Shown here one piece after another: positions 26,964-38,636 of a stretch of 64,000 nucleotides of DNA. The stretch is from Anaeromyces robustus (taxonomy: Eukaryota; Neocallimastigomycota; Neocallimastigomycetes; Neocallimastigales; Neocallimastigaceae), in the NCBI GenBank assembly GCA_002104895.1, contig MCFG01000241.1, positions 43,549-107,548 of the forward strand, given 5' to 3'. The first letter of the stretch is position 1, and each line of letters opens with the position of its first letter. The notes below the pieces were generated by a model. That model was not told the DNA's origin and did not search any database. It saw only the letters and a program-made list of their open reading frames with translations. The position numbers were made by a program, and so were the translations under genes.

Positions 26964-27125
26964 TGTCAAATGAATAATGTATTAAATAATGTATTAAATA
27001 ATGTACAATATATAAATAATGTATTGTAATAGTATAAAAGAAGAATATGCAAAATATTCTTTAAAATATCTTTCTTAATATTATAAATGAATAATATTAA
27101 TATATTATAAGATATATTTCTGACA
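26964..27125 (+). repeat. Copia 5' LTR
   Basis: This 162-bp LTR has TG...CA ends and is preceded by the TAAAA target duplication (26959-26963). It holds a triple AATAATGTATTA motif near its start. It matches the LTR at 53743-53904. Confidence 0.9.
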
Positions 27126-27787
27126 GATTAAGAGTCTCATTGACTCTAAAATAAAAGCTAAGTATAAATGAATATTATAATAAAATACCACACCGTTTAT
27201 CCATTATTAATTTTAATTACATTTTATATATATTGATATATTAATTTAAAAATTTCCGAAATTTTTTTATATACAAAACATTTAAAATAAATTTAAATAA
27301 ATATGGTGCAAAATATTTTATTTTCAATAAAAGTGTTCATAAACATATCAATTAATATATCCAAAAAAAAAATAATATTATCTTAATTAACATAAAAGCT
27401 ACGTATAATTATAAATAATATAAACAATATAAATAAAACTAATATAATAAATATAAATATATAATTACTAATATATATATTTTTTTTTTTCATTATCAAA
27501 TATTAAATACTATATATAAAATGAAAATCAAATAACTAAAAAAAATATTAATGGCTAAAATACAGTACTTACAAAATACATACACATATATATAAATAAA
27601 AATAACATAAATATATAACGAGATGGGAAATAATTTCAAATACACATATATATAAATAAAAATAATATAAATATATAACGAGATGGGAAATAATTTCAAA
27701 TATATCAATGCATAAAAATAAAAAAAAAAAAAAATGAGCTGAAATAAATAAAAAGGGTCAGCCATATAAAAAAAATATATATATATA
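27126..27787 (+). other. Copia leader, first part
   Basis: This is non-coding AT-rich leader. It contains the hairpin-like AGAGTCTCATTGACTCT just after the LTR, two perfect-period 60-bp tandem copies (27581-27640 and 27641-27700), and the first unit of a GAGCTGAAATAAATAAAAAG/GGTCAGCC repeat (about 27737-27765) that resumes after the insertions. Confidence 0.6.
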
Positions 27788-28346
27788 TGTAACGAACTTA
27801 GTGAGAAATTCACTAGGTTGTTGTAGTATTTCAATAATTAAAATAAAATAAACAACACAATATTAAAACATAATGTTTATGGATTTATTTTGTATTTTAT
27901 TTAATATTTAAATATTTAATATTTTTCTTATTAATAATGACTCCAAGAGTAAAAATAATATTAATACATTTCTTTTATATTCAAGACTTATTCTAAATCA
28001 TTACGTGATTGGTTTACTTATTTAAATAACAAAATATTTAATTATTTAACTATTACTATAATTAAGTGAATACATAATTAGTATCTAAATAAAATCGTAT
28101 TTATATCTAAGTGAACGAATAACTAATATCTAAATAAATCTAACTAAGTGAATGAATAATTATAGACTAAATAATTCTATTAATAAAATAAGTAAATGAA
28201 CAAATGTATTAATAACTAAATAAATGAATAATTTTCCAAATCAAAAAGGTAAAAGTAGGATTCGAACCAGTGATATCTATGATAAAAGTAGAAGTAGTTA
28301 CCGTTGAGCCACGAAGTTCCTTAATGTCATTGTTGATACCGTTACA
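27788..28346 (-). mobile_element. Solo LTR, family B (minus orientation)
   Basis: At 559 bp, it starts TGTAACGAAC and ends CCGTTACA on the plus strand, the reverse of the LTRs at 42101 and 43183. The flanks are TATAT-type repeats on both sides, so a target duplication is likely but not sharply defined. It carries the reversed tRNA-like boxes: B box at 28258-28268 and A box at 28301-28311. Confidence 0.85.
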
Positions 28347-28384
28347 ATATATATATATAAAAATAAAAAAATGAGCTGAAATAA

Positions 28385-28977
28385 TGTAATGATATGGATC
28401 CATTATGGCTACTAATTAGGCTCAGTTCTACCTGCTTCTATTATTATGTTGGTTGTCTCTGGTTCGAACCTTACTCTTTACCTTTCGGAATAATATTATT
28501 TATTTAATTAATAATAAATATATTCACTCAATTATTAGATAATAATTTACTTAAATTAATAATATGTATTCATTGAAATAAATTTATTTAAATATTAATT
28601 TATTATTCACTTAATTAATATAATAATTTATCTAGTTCTTAATATTATATTTATTTAATTAAAATAATAATTAAATAATTATATAATTCTTATTTTAAAT
28701 AATTTGCCCAATCATGTAATAATTTAGAATAGATTTTTGAATATATAAATTCATGTATTTTATTTTATTTGACTCTTTGAGTCGATATTAACAATCAATT
28801 AATAATAAATAAAATATAAATATCAACCATAAATAAATGAACAAATATATATTATATAAATGAATCTACTAATTAATTAAGTGAATAATCAATAGTGTTA
28901 TAAATAATTTAATATATTATATTATTATTTATTATTAATTTCCTACAATAACCTAGTGGTCACTCCAAATCTTTACA
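28385..28977 (+). repeat. Family A left LTR
   Basis: This 593-bp LTR starts TGTAATGATATGG and ends ATCTTTACA. A tRNA-like module lies near its start. The body is AT-rich with recurring ATTCACTTAAT-type words. Confidence 0.9.
28416..28471 (+). promoter_or_regulatory. tRNA-like Pol III boxes in family A LTR
   Basis: An A-box-like word (TTAGGCTCAGTT, 28416-28427) is followed by a perfect B-box core (GGTTCGAACC, 28461-28470). Offsets from the LTR start are about +32 and +77. The right LTR repeats the B box at 29715-29725. A full cloverleaf cannot be drawn, so this is tRNA-derived rather than a tRNA gene. Confidence 0.65.
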
Positions 28978-29020
28978 ATATCGACTCCACGTTGAAACAA
29001 CACCCACTACCTTGTTGTAG
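28943..29020 (+). promoter_or_regulatory. LTR-leader stem of family A enclosing the primer site
   Basis: CTACAATAACCTAGTGG (28943-28959) near the LTR end pairs with CCACTACCTTGTTGTAG (29004-29020) in the leader, with a CC/CC internal mismatch and one T-G wobble. The loop contains the LTR boundary and the presumed primer-binding region (GACTCCACGTTG). Family B has the same stem with compensatory changes. Confidence 0.6.
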
Positions 29021-29638
29021 GACCAATCCTTCCAAGGTTTTCACCGTTCAACGTTTCAATAAACGCCATAAATCGAAAATCTATTTTCAATAATATTAAA
29101 ATAAGAACAACAATGCATCCATCAATCTTTTTCGGAAATTTTTTAATTTTACCAATCGGTTTAAAAAATGATGCGTTTTTCACTAAATATAAATTATCTC
29201 CATCAGGAGTACACTTTGAACTAGTTTGGAACATTCTAGAACAGTTTTACCTATTTTTCTTCTCAAAAAATCTTTATTTCAATTTTGATGCCGTTAGCCG
29301 CATTTTTTGGTAATTTTCTGTTCATACTCAATTCTACTAGAAAACCAGATACCAATTTATCTTTATTTTATCTGTGCCTGCCATATAATACCTCTTAAAC
29401 TCTACTTCGATATAAAATTTTAACTACTATTTTAGGATACGTTACCGCTAAATAATCAAATACTATAACTCTAATATTTTAATATATCTTTTTGTAGATA
29501 CTATCTTATACAAATTTTTTTTTTTAGGCTTTTAATGATTACTCTCGATTATAACTCTCTTTAGATTATCTACAAACTCTTATTTACTATTCTTTTATAT
29601 TAGCGATCGTCTGGTATCCGATCTTTAGAGGAGGACCA
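28978..29638 (+). other. Family A internal region
   Basis: This 661-bp region has no pol. It holds the leader stem arm, a possible 66-codon frame from ATGCATCCATC at 29113, and the conserved block GATCGTCTGGTATCCGATC with the polypurine tract at 29605-29638. The ATGCATCCATC start is shared with family B and may be what is left of a gag start. Confidence 0.6.
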
Positions 29639-30231
29639 TGTAATGATATGGATCCATTATGGCTACTAATTAGGCTCAGTTCTACCTGCTTCTATTATTA
29701 TGTTGGTTGTCTCTGGTTCGAACCTTACTCTTTACCTTTCGGAATAATATTATTTATTTAATTAATAATAAATATATTCACTCAATTATTAGATAATAAT
29801 TTACTTAAATTAATAATATGTATTCATTGAAATAAATTTATTTAAATATTAATTTATTATTCACTTAATTAATATAATAATTTATCTAGTTCTTAATATT
29901 ATATTTATTTAATTAAAATAATAATTAAATAATTATATAATTCTTATTTTAAATAATTTGCCCAATCATGTAATAATTTAGAATAGATTTTTGAATATAT
30001 AAATTCATGTATTTTATTTTATTTGACTCTTTGAGTCGATATTAACAATCAATTAATAATAAATAAAATATAAATATCAACCATAAATAAATGAACAAAT
30101 ATATATTATATAAATGAATCTACTAATTAATTAAGTGAATAATCAATAGTGTTATAAATAATTTAATATATTATATTATTATTTATTATTAATTTCCTAC
30201 AATAACCTAGTGGTCACTCCAAATCTTTACA
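29639..30231 (+). repeat. Family A right LTR
   Basis: This 593-bp LTR is identical in length, and by eye in sequence, to the left LTR. It is followed by the AATAA target duplication. Confidence 0.9.
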
Positions 30232-30504
30232 AATAAATAAAAAGGGTCAGCCATAAAAATAAAAAGAGCTGAAATAAATAACAAGGGTCAGCTATATAAA
30301 TAAAAAGAGCTGAAATAAATAATATAAGTTAAAAATTTAAATAAAATTTCAGCTATATTAAACAATTTTAATTGAAAATTAATAAAAATTAAAATAAATA
30401 TTCATGAAATACACCAATTAAGTTATAATAATGAATATTTATACAATTAATAATACGATTATATATATGAATTTTAACATAAGAATTAATTATAAAAATA
30501 TAAA
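30232..30504 (+). repeat. Copia leader, second part, with GAGCTGAAATAA minisatellite
   Basis: Units of about 40 bp with the words GAGCTGAAATAAATAA and AAGGGTCAGC recur at about 30232-30335 and match units at 27737 and 28373. This shows that the solo LTR and the family A element landed within one minisatellite. The rest is AT-rich without coding signal. Confidence 0.6.
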
Positions 30505-30511
30505 TGTAACG

Positions 30512-31727
30512 TGATGCAGGAAACATGTATATTCATAAACAATAAATATAATTAACTTATATACTAAATAATTATTACTAATGAATCAATAAAATTAAAA
30601 ATAAAATAATCTTTTGTTTAACTCTTCTTTTATTTTTATTATTCTTATTTTTAAATACAAATTATTGATCGTTTTATAAAAGAAAGAAAAATTATCCTCC
30701 TTTTATAATACATGAATTTTATTATTATAGTCTTTCGACTATTATTATTATTATTATTTATTTAATTAATCTAATTATTATTATTTATTTTATAATATAA
30801 TTCTCTATTCTAAACATTATTTTCTAAGATTTATTTTAATATTAATTATTATTGTTATTATTATTTATTAATATTTTCTATTCTAATTATTAATTGTTTT
30901 ATTAATCTATTTAGTGTTTTAAATAAAAATTAAAAATAAATATTATACTTTTATACAGAAATACATTTAACTTCTGTATTATACATTTTGTAAATAATTC
31001 ATTTATTTTATAATTAATTTTTATTATTTTATTTATTTTATTTTATTTTAATAATATACAGAATATTTATTTTCTGTATTTGTCCAGGGTTTTTAAGTTG
31101 GAGGGAAAGGATAAGGGAAAAAAGGGAAAAGAGTGGATAGTATTATTTAATTATAATTATTTATATTTATTATTATAAATATTTATTATTATAATTATAT
31201 TGAAGTATTAAATTTATTAAAGGTTAGAATTAGAAATATTAATAATTATTGTTATAAGAATATAAATAAAATGTATTAATAAAGTGTTATAAAATATTTG
31301 ATATTGATAAAATATTATTTAAAATATTATTTATTATATATAAAGTTTATTATAAAATATTAATAAGATTTATATAAAATATTAATAAAGATATAGAATT
31401 TATTATAAGATATTAATAGGATTTATTTAATATAAAATATTAATAATATTTATTTATTATAAGAATATTGATAAAATTTATTATAAGAATATTAATTATA
31501 AAGTATTAATAAAATTTATTTGATATTAATAAAATATTTATAATTTATTTTAAGATATTAATAAAATATTGATAATATAAAAATAATTTTTAATATAGAT
31601 AAAATTATTATGTTTTAAGATATTAATAATATTATAAAGAAGTTTTATTAAATGTTAGTTTATATGGGATAAAAGGTTTAAAAATATGGGTTTAGAAATA
31701 ATGTGTATATAAGGGAATATTGTATCA
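30512..31727 (-). repeat. Ty3 element 3' LTR (left copy)
   Basis: This 1216-bp LTR reads TGATGCAGG...TTGTATCA on the plus strand. The purine tract (AGCAGGGGGATTT on the minus strand, 31728-31740) lies next to it. It contains inverted ATACAGAA/TTCTGTAT words near 30953-31080. Confidence 0.9.
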
Positions 31728-31745
31728 AAATCCCCCTGCTTAGCT

Positions 31746-34700
31746 TCAGACTTCGTCCCCTGAAGTCTGGTTGTACCAAGTATAGTAGTGTACCAGATTT
31801 TTCTGGTGAACATTTCTATCAGCTATTTCACCAGTGTAAATGTCACAAATGCAAGCAGTATTAAATTTCATTTGAACAATGCGGAAAGGACCAGTATAAA
31901 ATGGATCTAATTTTCTTCTAGAAAAATTTCTTACTAGTACTAGATCACCTGGTTCAAAGGAAGTATTCATGGATTTTAATTGTTTTCTTCTATTTTCCCA
32001 TAATTTATTAGCATTTTCAATATTAGCAGTGGCTTCCATAATCCATTTATGATGTGTAATAAATTTTCTTATAAGATATTCATCAAAAGATTCATCAATG
32101 TTTCTATCATTATAACTTATAGATAGTTCAAAAGGTTGTAGATCAGTTCTACCATATAAAAGTTCAAAACTAGAAAACTTAGTGACTTCGCTTTTACAAG
32201 TTCTTATTGCCCATAAAGCAACAGGAAGAATATCATCCCAATTACTATCAGTTCCACCGAGAAGTCTAATATATTTTACAATTTCTCTATTCCTGTTTTC
32301 TACTTGACCATTACTTTCAGGATGATAAGTACTTGTGTAATGAACATAAACATTATATAAATCAAGAAATCCTTTTGTCATATTTGAAGTAAATTGAGGA
32401 CCATTATCAGTTATAAGAATTTCTGGAATACCATGACGAGAAAATACATTAGTAAGAAATTTAATAACATCATTTGATTCAATTGTTTTAAGTGGTTCAG
32501 CTTCAACCCACTTATAAAATAATCGACCAGTACAATAATATATTTATTATTATTTTTAGTAGTAGGCAGTGGTCCAATAATATCAAGTCCTACTTTAGTA
32601 AAAGGCAAACCTGGTTTAGTAGCAAATGATTCAGTACCTCTGTTAATAGGCTGAGGTCTTTTCATTTGGCAATCATGGCAAGTTTTAACAAGTAATTCTA
32701 CATCTTTGGACATGTTTTCCCAATAATATTTTCTTTTTAATCTATCATACGTTTTGAAATATCCTTCATGTCCAACATTATGAGCAGCTAATAAAAGTTC
32801 AATTTTCTCTTCTTTATCTTCAACAAATTTTCGAATATTTTCTCCATCTTTAAAATATTTAATATTATCTATAATAATTATTTTCTTTTTCAAATAATCA
32901 TTAATAGTTTTACTATTTATAAAATCTTCTGAGTTAGAAACATTATTATTTGTAGTAGCTAAATTTATTTCCTTTTCTTTATAATTATTTTTACAGAATC
33001 ATTATTTAAAATAGAAATATCATTTATATTATTATTATTATTATTATTATTATAAGAATAATTATTATTATTTAAATTATTTTCTAAATCAATTTTATTA
33101 TAAAAATTTTTAAAGGAATTAAAATTTTCGATATTATCAATGTTTTTAACACAAGAATTATTGCAAACACTATCAATAAAATTTTCAAATTCATTAATAT
33201 TATTATTATTAAAATTTTTAGAAAAATTTTTAATATAATTTTTATTAATATTATTAAATTTTTCAGAAAAATTTTTGGTACAATTTTTATTATTAAAATT
33301 TTCATTATTAAAATTTTTAGAAAAATTTTTAATAAAATTTTTATTAATATTAATTTCATTATCAAAATTTTTAGTAACATTATTGTTGTCATTTTTATTA
33401 ATATTATTATTGATATTATTTTTATTAGAAAAGTAATTATTAATATTATTATCATTATAATTTTCAGAAATATTATTAATATTATTATTATTAATATTAT
33501 TATTATTAATATTATTATTAATAAAATTTTCAGAAAAATTATTAATATTATTTTTATTAATATTATTTTCGTTAATATTATTATTATTGAAATTATCAGA
33601 AGTATTATCAGTATTATTTTGATCAATATTATTATCGATAACTTCTTCAAGACAAGTAAATAAATTAGTATTTTTAGTTTCTTTTTCATTTATTTTTGAT
33701 TTAGGAACTAAACGAGAAAGTGCATCTGCAATAACATTTTTCTTTCCTTGTTCATACTTAACAATAATTTTTAGCATACTAAATGTTAATACCCATCTAG
33801 CTTGGCGAGCATTATTTGGTTCTTTATTATTAAATAAACCTACTAGAGGTTTATGATCTGTATATAAAATAGTTTCGAGTTTATTACCATTAAAATAAGG
33901 TTTAAATTTTAAACTACAATAATAAGCAGCAGTGCCTTCTAAATCAGTTACACTATAATTTAATTCTGTAGGTTTTAAAGTTCTGCTTATAAATTGAATA
34001 GGGTGTTCAATATTATCTTGATTCTTTTGCATTAATACACCACCTATTCCATCTAATGAAGCATCCGTTCTAATAATAAATTGATTATCATAATCTGGAT
34101 ATATAAGTATAGGTGCTGTTATAAGTTTTTCTTTAAGTATTTTAAATCTTTCTTCAGTAACTTCATTCCAGATATATTTTTCACTTTTCTTAAGAAGTTT
34201 AAATAAAGGTTGAGCAATTATAGCAAAATCTTTAATAAATTTTCTATAATATCCAATAGCTCCAAGAAAAGATCTTAATTGTGTAATATTTTTAGGAGAT
34301 TCCCATTTTGAAATAGCGTCTACCTTTTTAGGTATTGGTTTTACTCCTTCGGTAGATAAAATATGTCCAAGAACTTCTACTTCTTGTTTAATAAAATGGC
34401 ACTTAGTTAAATTAGCTTTTAATCCATTTTCTTTAATTATATTAAACACATTTTGTAAATCTATAATGTGTTGTTCTAAACTTGTAGAAAATACAACTAA
34501 GTCATCCATATAAATGAACATACATTTACCTATTAATGGTAAAAATATTCTGTTCATTTCACGTTGGAAAGTAGCAGGAGCATTACAAAGTCCAAATGGC
34601 ATGACTTTATAATTATAATTTCCAAACATAGTTGTAAAGCAAGTTTTATCTCTATCTTCTTCTTCCATTGGAATTTGATGGAATCCAGAAAATAAATCCA

Positions 34701-36936
34701 GCGTAGATAAATATTTAACTTTATTCCCAATTGAAAATAATATTTCTTCTATATATGGTAATGGATAAGCATCTTTTATAGTAATATCATTTAATTTTCT
34801 ATAATCCACTACCATTCTCCATTTTCCATTCTTTTTAGGAATAAGTATAACTGGGAATGACCATGAAGATTTTGATGGTTCAATTAAATCGTTTCTTAAT
34901 AATTTACTTATTTCTTCTCTTAGAATATGTATTTGCTTTTTATTAGCAACTCGATACATTCTTTGTTTAATAGGTGTTCTACCACTTATTATTTTTATTT
35001 TATGACTTAATAATTTTGATTTTCCTAAGTCATCTGTATCAAGAGCTAATACATCTATATTACTTATTAATAAAATTTTTAATTTATTTCTAATTTTTGA
35101 TGGAGCATTAGAAGCGATTTCATTGATAGTTATTTCTTTTATATTAGTAATAGTTTTAATATTATTATTATTATTATTGTCCGTAGTTTCTATAGAATCA
35201 TTACTATTATTATTATTGTCATTTAAATTAATATTATTATTATTCTTAATATTTCTACTATAATTTTCTGTACTATTATTTTTAATAAAATTATTATCAA
35301 AATTTTTATTTAATTTATCATTATTATTTATAAAAGAATTGATATTTTTACACACATAAACTTCATTATTTTTGACACAAGAATTTTTATTTAAAATATT
35401 ATTTTCTAAATAATTTTTATTATCTTCTTTATTAACTTCAAAACAATTTTTATTATTAAAATTTCCAACTAAATTTTTATTATTATAAGTAGTACAAAAA
35501 TTTTTAGAAAAATTTTTATTATTTAATTTAGCACAAAAATTTTCAGAAAAATTTTTATTATTATTATTAGGATTATTACTAGAATTTTTAGAAGAGTTTT
35601 TATTAATAATATTATTATTAAAATTTTTAGAAAAATTAACATTATTAAAATCATTATTAAAATTATTAGAAAACTCATTAAAACCATAATTATTATTAAC
35701 ATTTTTATTATTATTTTCATCCATAATATTATCACTAAAAATATTTGAAAAATTTTTCTCTTCATCATTAATAACATTATTATCATCTTCATATAGAAAA
35801 CATATATATTTATCTTCTGTTTCTAATAAATAATCAACTAATACATTTTTATTTAATTCTTCTTCAATTTCATCGTTTATATCTTCTTCTTCTTCTTCTA
35901 ATTCATAAACACTTTCAAAGCTTCCAATTTCTCTAACTTCATCAGTCTTTTGATAAAGTATATGCTCTGAAAAGTCCATAATTAATTTCATTCTTGCTAA
36001 AGCTTCAACACCTATTAATACTTGGAAAATATCATCTTTTTCTACTAATCTAAATATTTCTTTTGAAGTGATATTTCCAATAGTTATTTCAATTTCATAT
36101 AGTTTAGAAATAAGTGTTGTATTATTGCAAGCTTGATATAATGTTTCTTTAATAGTAGATATAGGTTTAAATGGAATATTATTTTCAATCATGAATTTTT
36201 TTGTTATCATATTAATAGAAGAACACGAATCTAAATAAACAGTAGTTTCAACATTTTCAACTTTACATTTTGTTTTTACGATTTTATCTTTTTTAATTGT
36301 AGATAAAATAGTTCCTTCATCTTCAACTACTGTTGTATATTTTAAAGCTTTTGATAACTCAGTTCTTAATTTTGGGTTAATATTAAGCAACTGACCAATA
36401 GTTATGTTAGCAAATTTATTTCCAATGTCATCTACTATATTATAATTGTTTGATTTTCGGCAATTTTTAATACTTTTGTGTATTTTCTTTATTTTGTTTT
36501 TCTGCCTTCTTTCGCTAGGAAGTTGAATTTCTTTGGCTAATTCTTTTATTTCTTTTGCTCTTTCCTTTTTATTATTTTTCTTAGCCTTTTCAATTGTAGG
36601 TTCATTTATGAATGATGGGTCCAGATGTTGCAGACTTTCAGTTTGATTATTATTTTCTTGTTCTATATTATTATTTTTATTTTCACTTTCTGGTTCCACT
36701 TCCATTGATTCTTGTTTATTTGATGGCACTTTTATGGGTTGTGGATTTTCTTTTAAGCTTTCTTTTATTGTTTTCTTATAAGGCTTGTTATTATTTGTTT
36801 TTCTTTGCCTTCTTTCTGCAACCATTGTTATCTCTTTTTCTTGTTCATTCTTTATTTCTTTTTGATTTTCAGAAAGTGAAATAGTAGTGAGCATAGTATT
36901 GGTTTGATTTATGGGAGTATTCCTTCTCCCATTCAT
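31746..36936 (-). CDS. pol: Ty3 element pol region (protease, RT, RNase H, integrase)
   Basis: In order from 36936 downward: a Lys/Asn-rich N-terminus, a retropepsin-like segment (VYLDSCSSINMITKKF), a long Asn-rich linker (NNKNFSKNF-type repeats), and the reverse transcriptase (FSGFHQIP, LCNAPATFQ, YMDDLVVFS). Then come RNase H (IIRTDASLDGIGGVL), a second Asn-rich linker, and the integrase with its HHCC zinc region (CHDCQMKRP), VGLDIIGPLP and YHPESNGQVENRN, ending in a basic tail. Pol starts where gag ends, the two frames overlapping at ATGA. About two small breaks are present. The two Asn-rich linkers are unusual for Ty3 pol. Confidence 0.88.
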
Positions 36937-38138
36937 AAGTTTAAAGGATTATTATTTAATTTATTTAATTGTCCTTCTTCTTCCATTTTTGCTAAGTCTT
37001 TAAAACTGTAAGGACAGTCTTGTCTTCTATGCCCATTTTGACCACACTTGTAACATATAGTGTAAGGATTAGAGGGTTTAGAATTTTTATTGTTTTGATT
37101 TAAATTATTATTATTATTATTATTATTAAAATTATTATTATTAAAATTATTATTGTTATTGTTATTATTGCTATTATAATTATTATTATTGTAGTTATTA
37201 TTATAATTATTATTATTATTATAATTATTATTATAATTATTATTATAATTATTATTATTATAATTATTATTATAATTATTATTATTATAATTATTATTAT
37301 AATTATTATTATAATTATTATTGTTATAATTATTATTATTATAATTATTACTGTTATAATTATTATTATTATAATTATTATTATTATAATTATTATTATA
37401 ATTGTTTGGATTATTTCTAGTATTATAGCGATTAAAATTATTTCTATTTCCGTTATTATAATTTCTATTGTTATTAAAGTTATTATTAAAATTATTATTA
37501 TTATTATAATAATGATTCTCGTTATTTAAATTATTATTATAATTTGGATTAAAGTTATTTTTATTACTATATAATTTCCATTGATTATTCATAAACATAA
37601 CTACGTTACTGTTACGATTAGGAGTTTCGATAGCCGTTTCTGCTAATTCTGCTATTTCTAAAGCTTTTTCAATATCTTCAGGTTTAGCAGTAATTACATG
37701 AGTTCTAATAAACGGCCTAGAAGCAATGGAATCAGCATAATCATTTATAGTAATAAATTGTTTGAAATCCTGCTTCAAATTTTTGTAATAGTTATTATAT
37801 CTCCAATTGAAATCTTTTATAGATTCTCCTCTTCTAATTCTTAGAGCTTTTAAATTAAAACATTTTTCTTGAGGAGTTATATTTAAATACTTTTCTATTG
37901 CCTCTTTTATTTCATCAACAGAAGGGTATTTAATTATTCCATTTTCCTCTTCTTTAAGGTCGTCTATAACTCCTTTTAATCTTCCTTGGACACATTCTTT
38001 AGCCCATGCGAAGATTTTCTTTTCTTCACTTATGTCGGACAGTTCCATTACTCTTTTAAACTCTTCTGTCCAACTTTCAATATCTCTTTCTTGACTACCA
38101 AGTCTTGGTAGCATTCTAGAAATTTCACTTATCTTCAT
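36933..38138 (-). CDS. gag: Ty3 element gag (capsid-nucleocapsid) with Asn/Tyr-rich spacer
   Basis: The frame gives 401 residues. The N-terminal part reads as a retrotransposon capsid (SWTEEFKRVMELSD, IEKYLNITPQEKC). An Asn/Tyr-rich tract of about 150 residues (YNNNNYNNNYNNN pattern) follows, then a CCHC zinc knuckle (CYKCGQNGHRRQDCP). The tract is prion-like in composition and sits between capsid and RNA-binding knuckle. The frame is open. Confidence 0.9.
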   Translation of the reverse strand: MKISEISRMLPRLGSQERDIESWTEEFKRVMELSDISEEKKIFAWAKECVQGRLKGVIDDLKEEENGIIKYPSVDEIKEAIEKYLNITPQEKCFNLKALRIRRGESIKDFNWRYNNYYKNLKQDFKQFITINDYADSIASRPFIRTHVITAKPEDIEKALEIAELAETAIETPNRNSNVVMFMNNQWKLYSNKNNFNPNYNNNLNNENHYYNNNNNFNNNFNNNRNYNNGNRNNFNRYNTRNNPNNYNNNYNNNNYNNNNYNSNNYNNNNYNNNNYNNNYNNNYNNNNYNNNYNNNNYNNNYNNNYNNNNNYNNNYNNNNYNSNNNNNNNNFNNNNFNNNNNNNNLNQNNKNSKPSNPYTICYKCGQNGHRRQDCPYSFKDLAKMEEEGQLNKLNNNPLNL

Positions 38139-38584
38139 TTTTAAATTTAAAATTTAGAAACACAAAATATAAGAAAAACAGAAGTTTTATTTATTTTATA
38201 ATTCAATACTTTATTTATTTATTTTTTTTTTTTTTTTTTTTATATTTTATTTAATTTATAATATCAAGATTCAAGATTTTCAATTAGTTTCCAATTTTTA
38301 TTATAAAAAAATTCATTTATTATATTTGTAATACTTCTTGAAATTCAGTTTATTAATTCTTTTATTTTAATTTAAATTTTAAATAAAATAGGTTTAGATT
38401 TTCAATGATTAGGTTAGAAATGAAATACAATAAGTAAAAATTTTATCAAAAGAATAATTAATATAGGATTTATTATTAATAATAAGTAATTGAAAATTTA
38501 TATAAGATATTATTATTAATGTGTTAAGAATACAATATAAGATTTTAATATTATTAATATTAATATGTAAAAATTTAATATATA

Positions 38585-38636
<52 letters not shown>

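Larger units (their letters stand above)
28385..30231 (+). mobile_element. Family A miniature LTR element (TRIM-like), complete
   Basis: It has two 593-bp LTRs (28385-28977 and 29639-30231) that look identical, and an internal region of only 661 bp. It is flanked by AATAA on both sides. The internal part has a purine-rich tract (TTTAGAGGAGGACCA) just before the second LTR and a leader stem after the first. It lacks room for gag-pol, so it is non-autonomous. Identical LTRs imply a very recent insertion. Confidence 0.9.

Noticed and set aside
26964-27125. Treating the 162-bp repeat at 26964 as an unrelated solo LTR
   Set aside because: Its left flank TAAAA matches the right flank of the LTR at 53743 and not its own right flank.
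27496-27834. Minus-strand 112-codon hydrophobic frame
   Set aside because: It reads through two 60-bp tandem copies and an LTR end; Tyr/Ile richness comes from TATA repeats.
28385-28977. SINE insertions as the source of the Pol III boxes
   Set aside because: Three families have the boxes at the same distance from the LTR start, and no separate duplication or A tail surrounds the modules.
33084-35792. Two hydrophobic Ile/Leu-rich minus-strand frames (33084-33689 and 35523-35792)
   Set aside because: They are alternate-frame shadows of the AAT/AAC repeats that encode Asn-rich linkers in the Ty3 pol.
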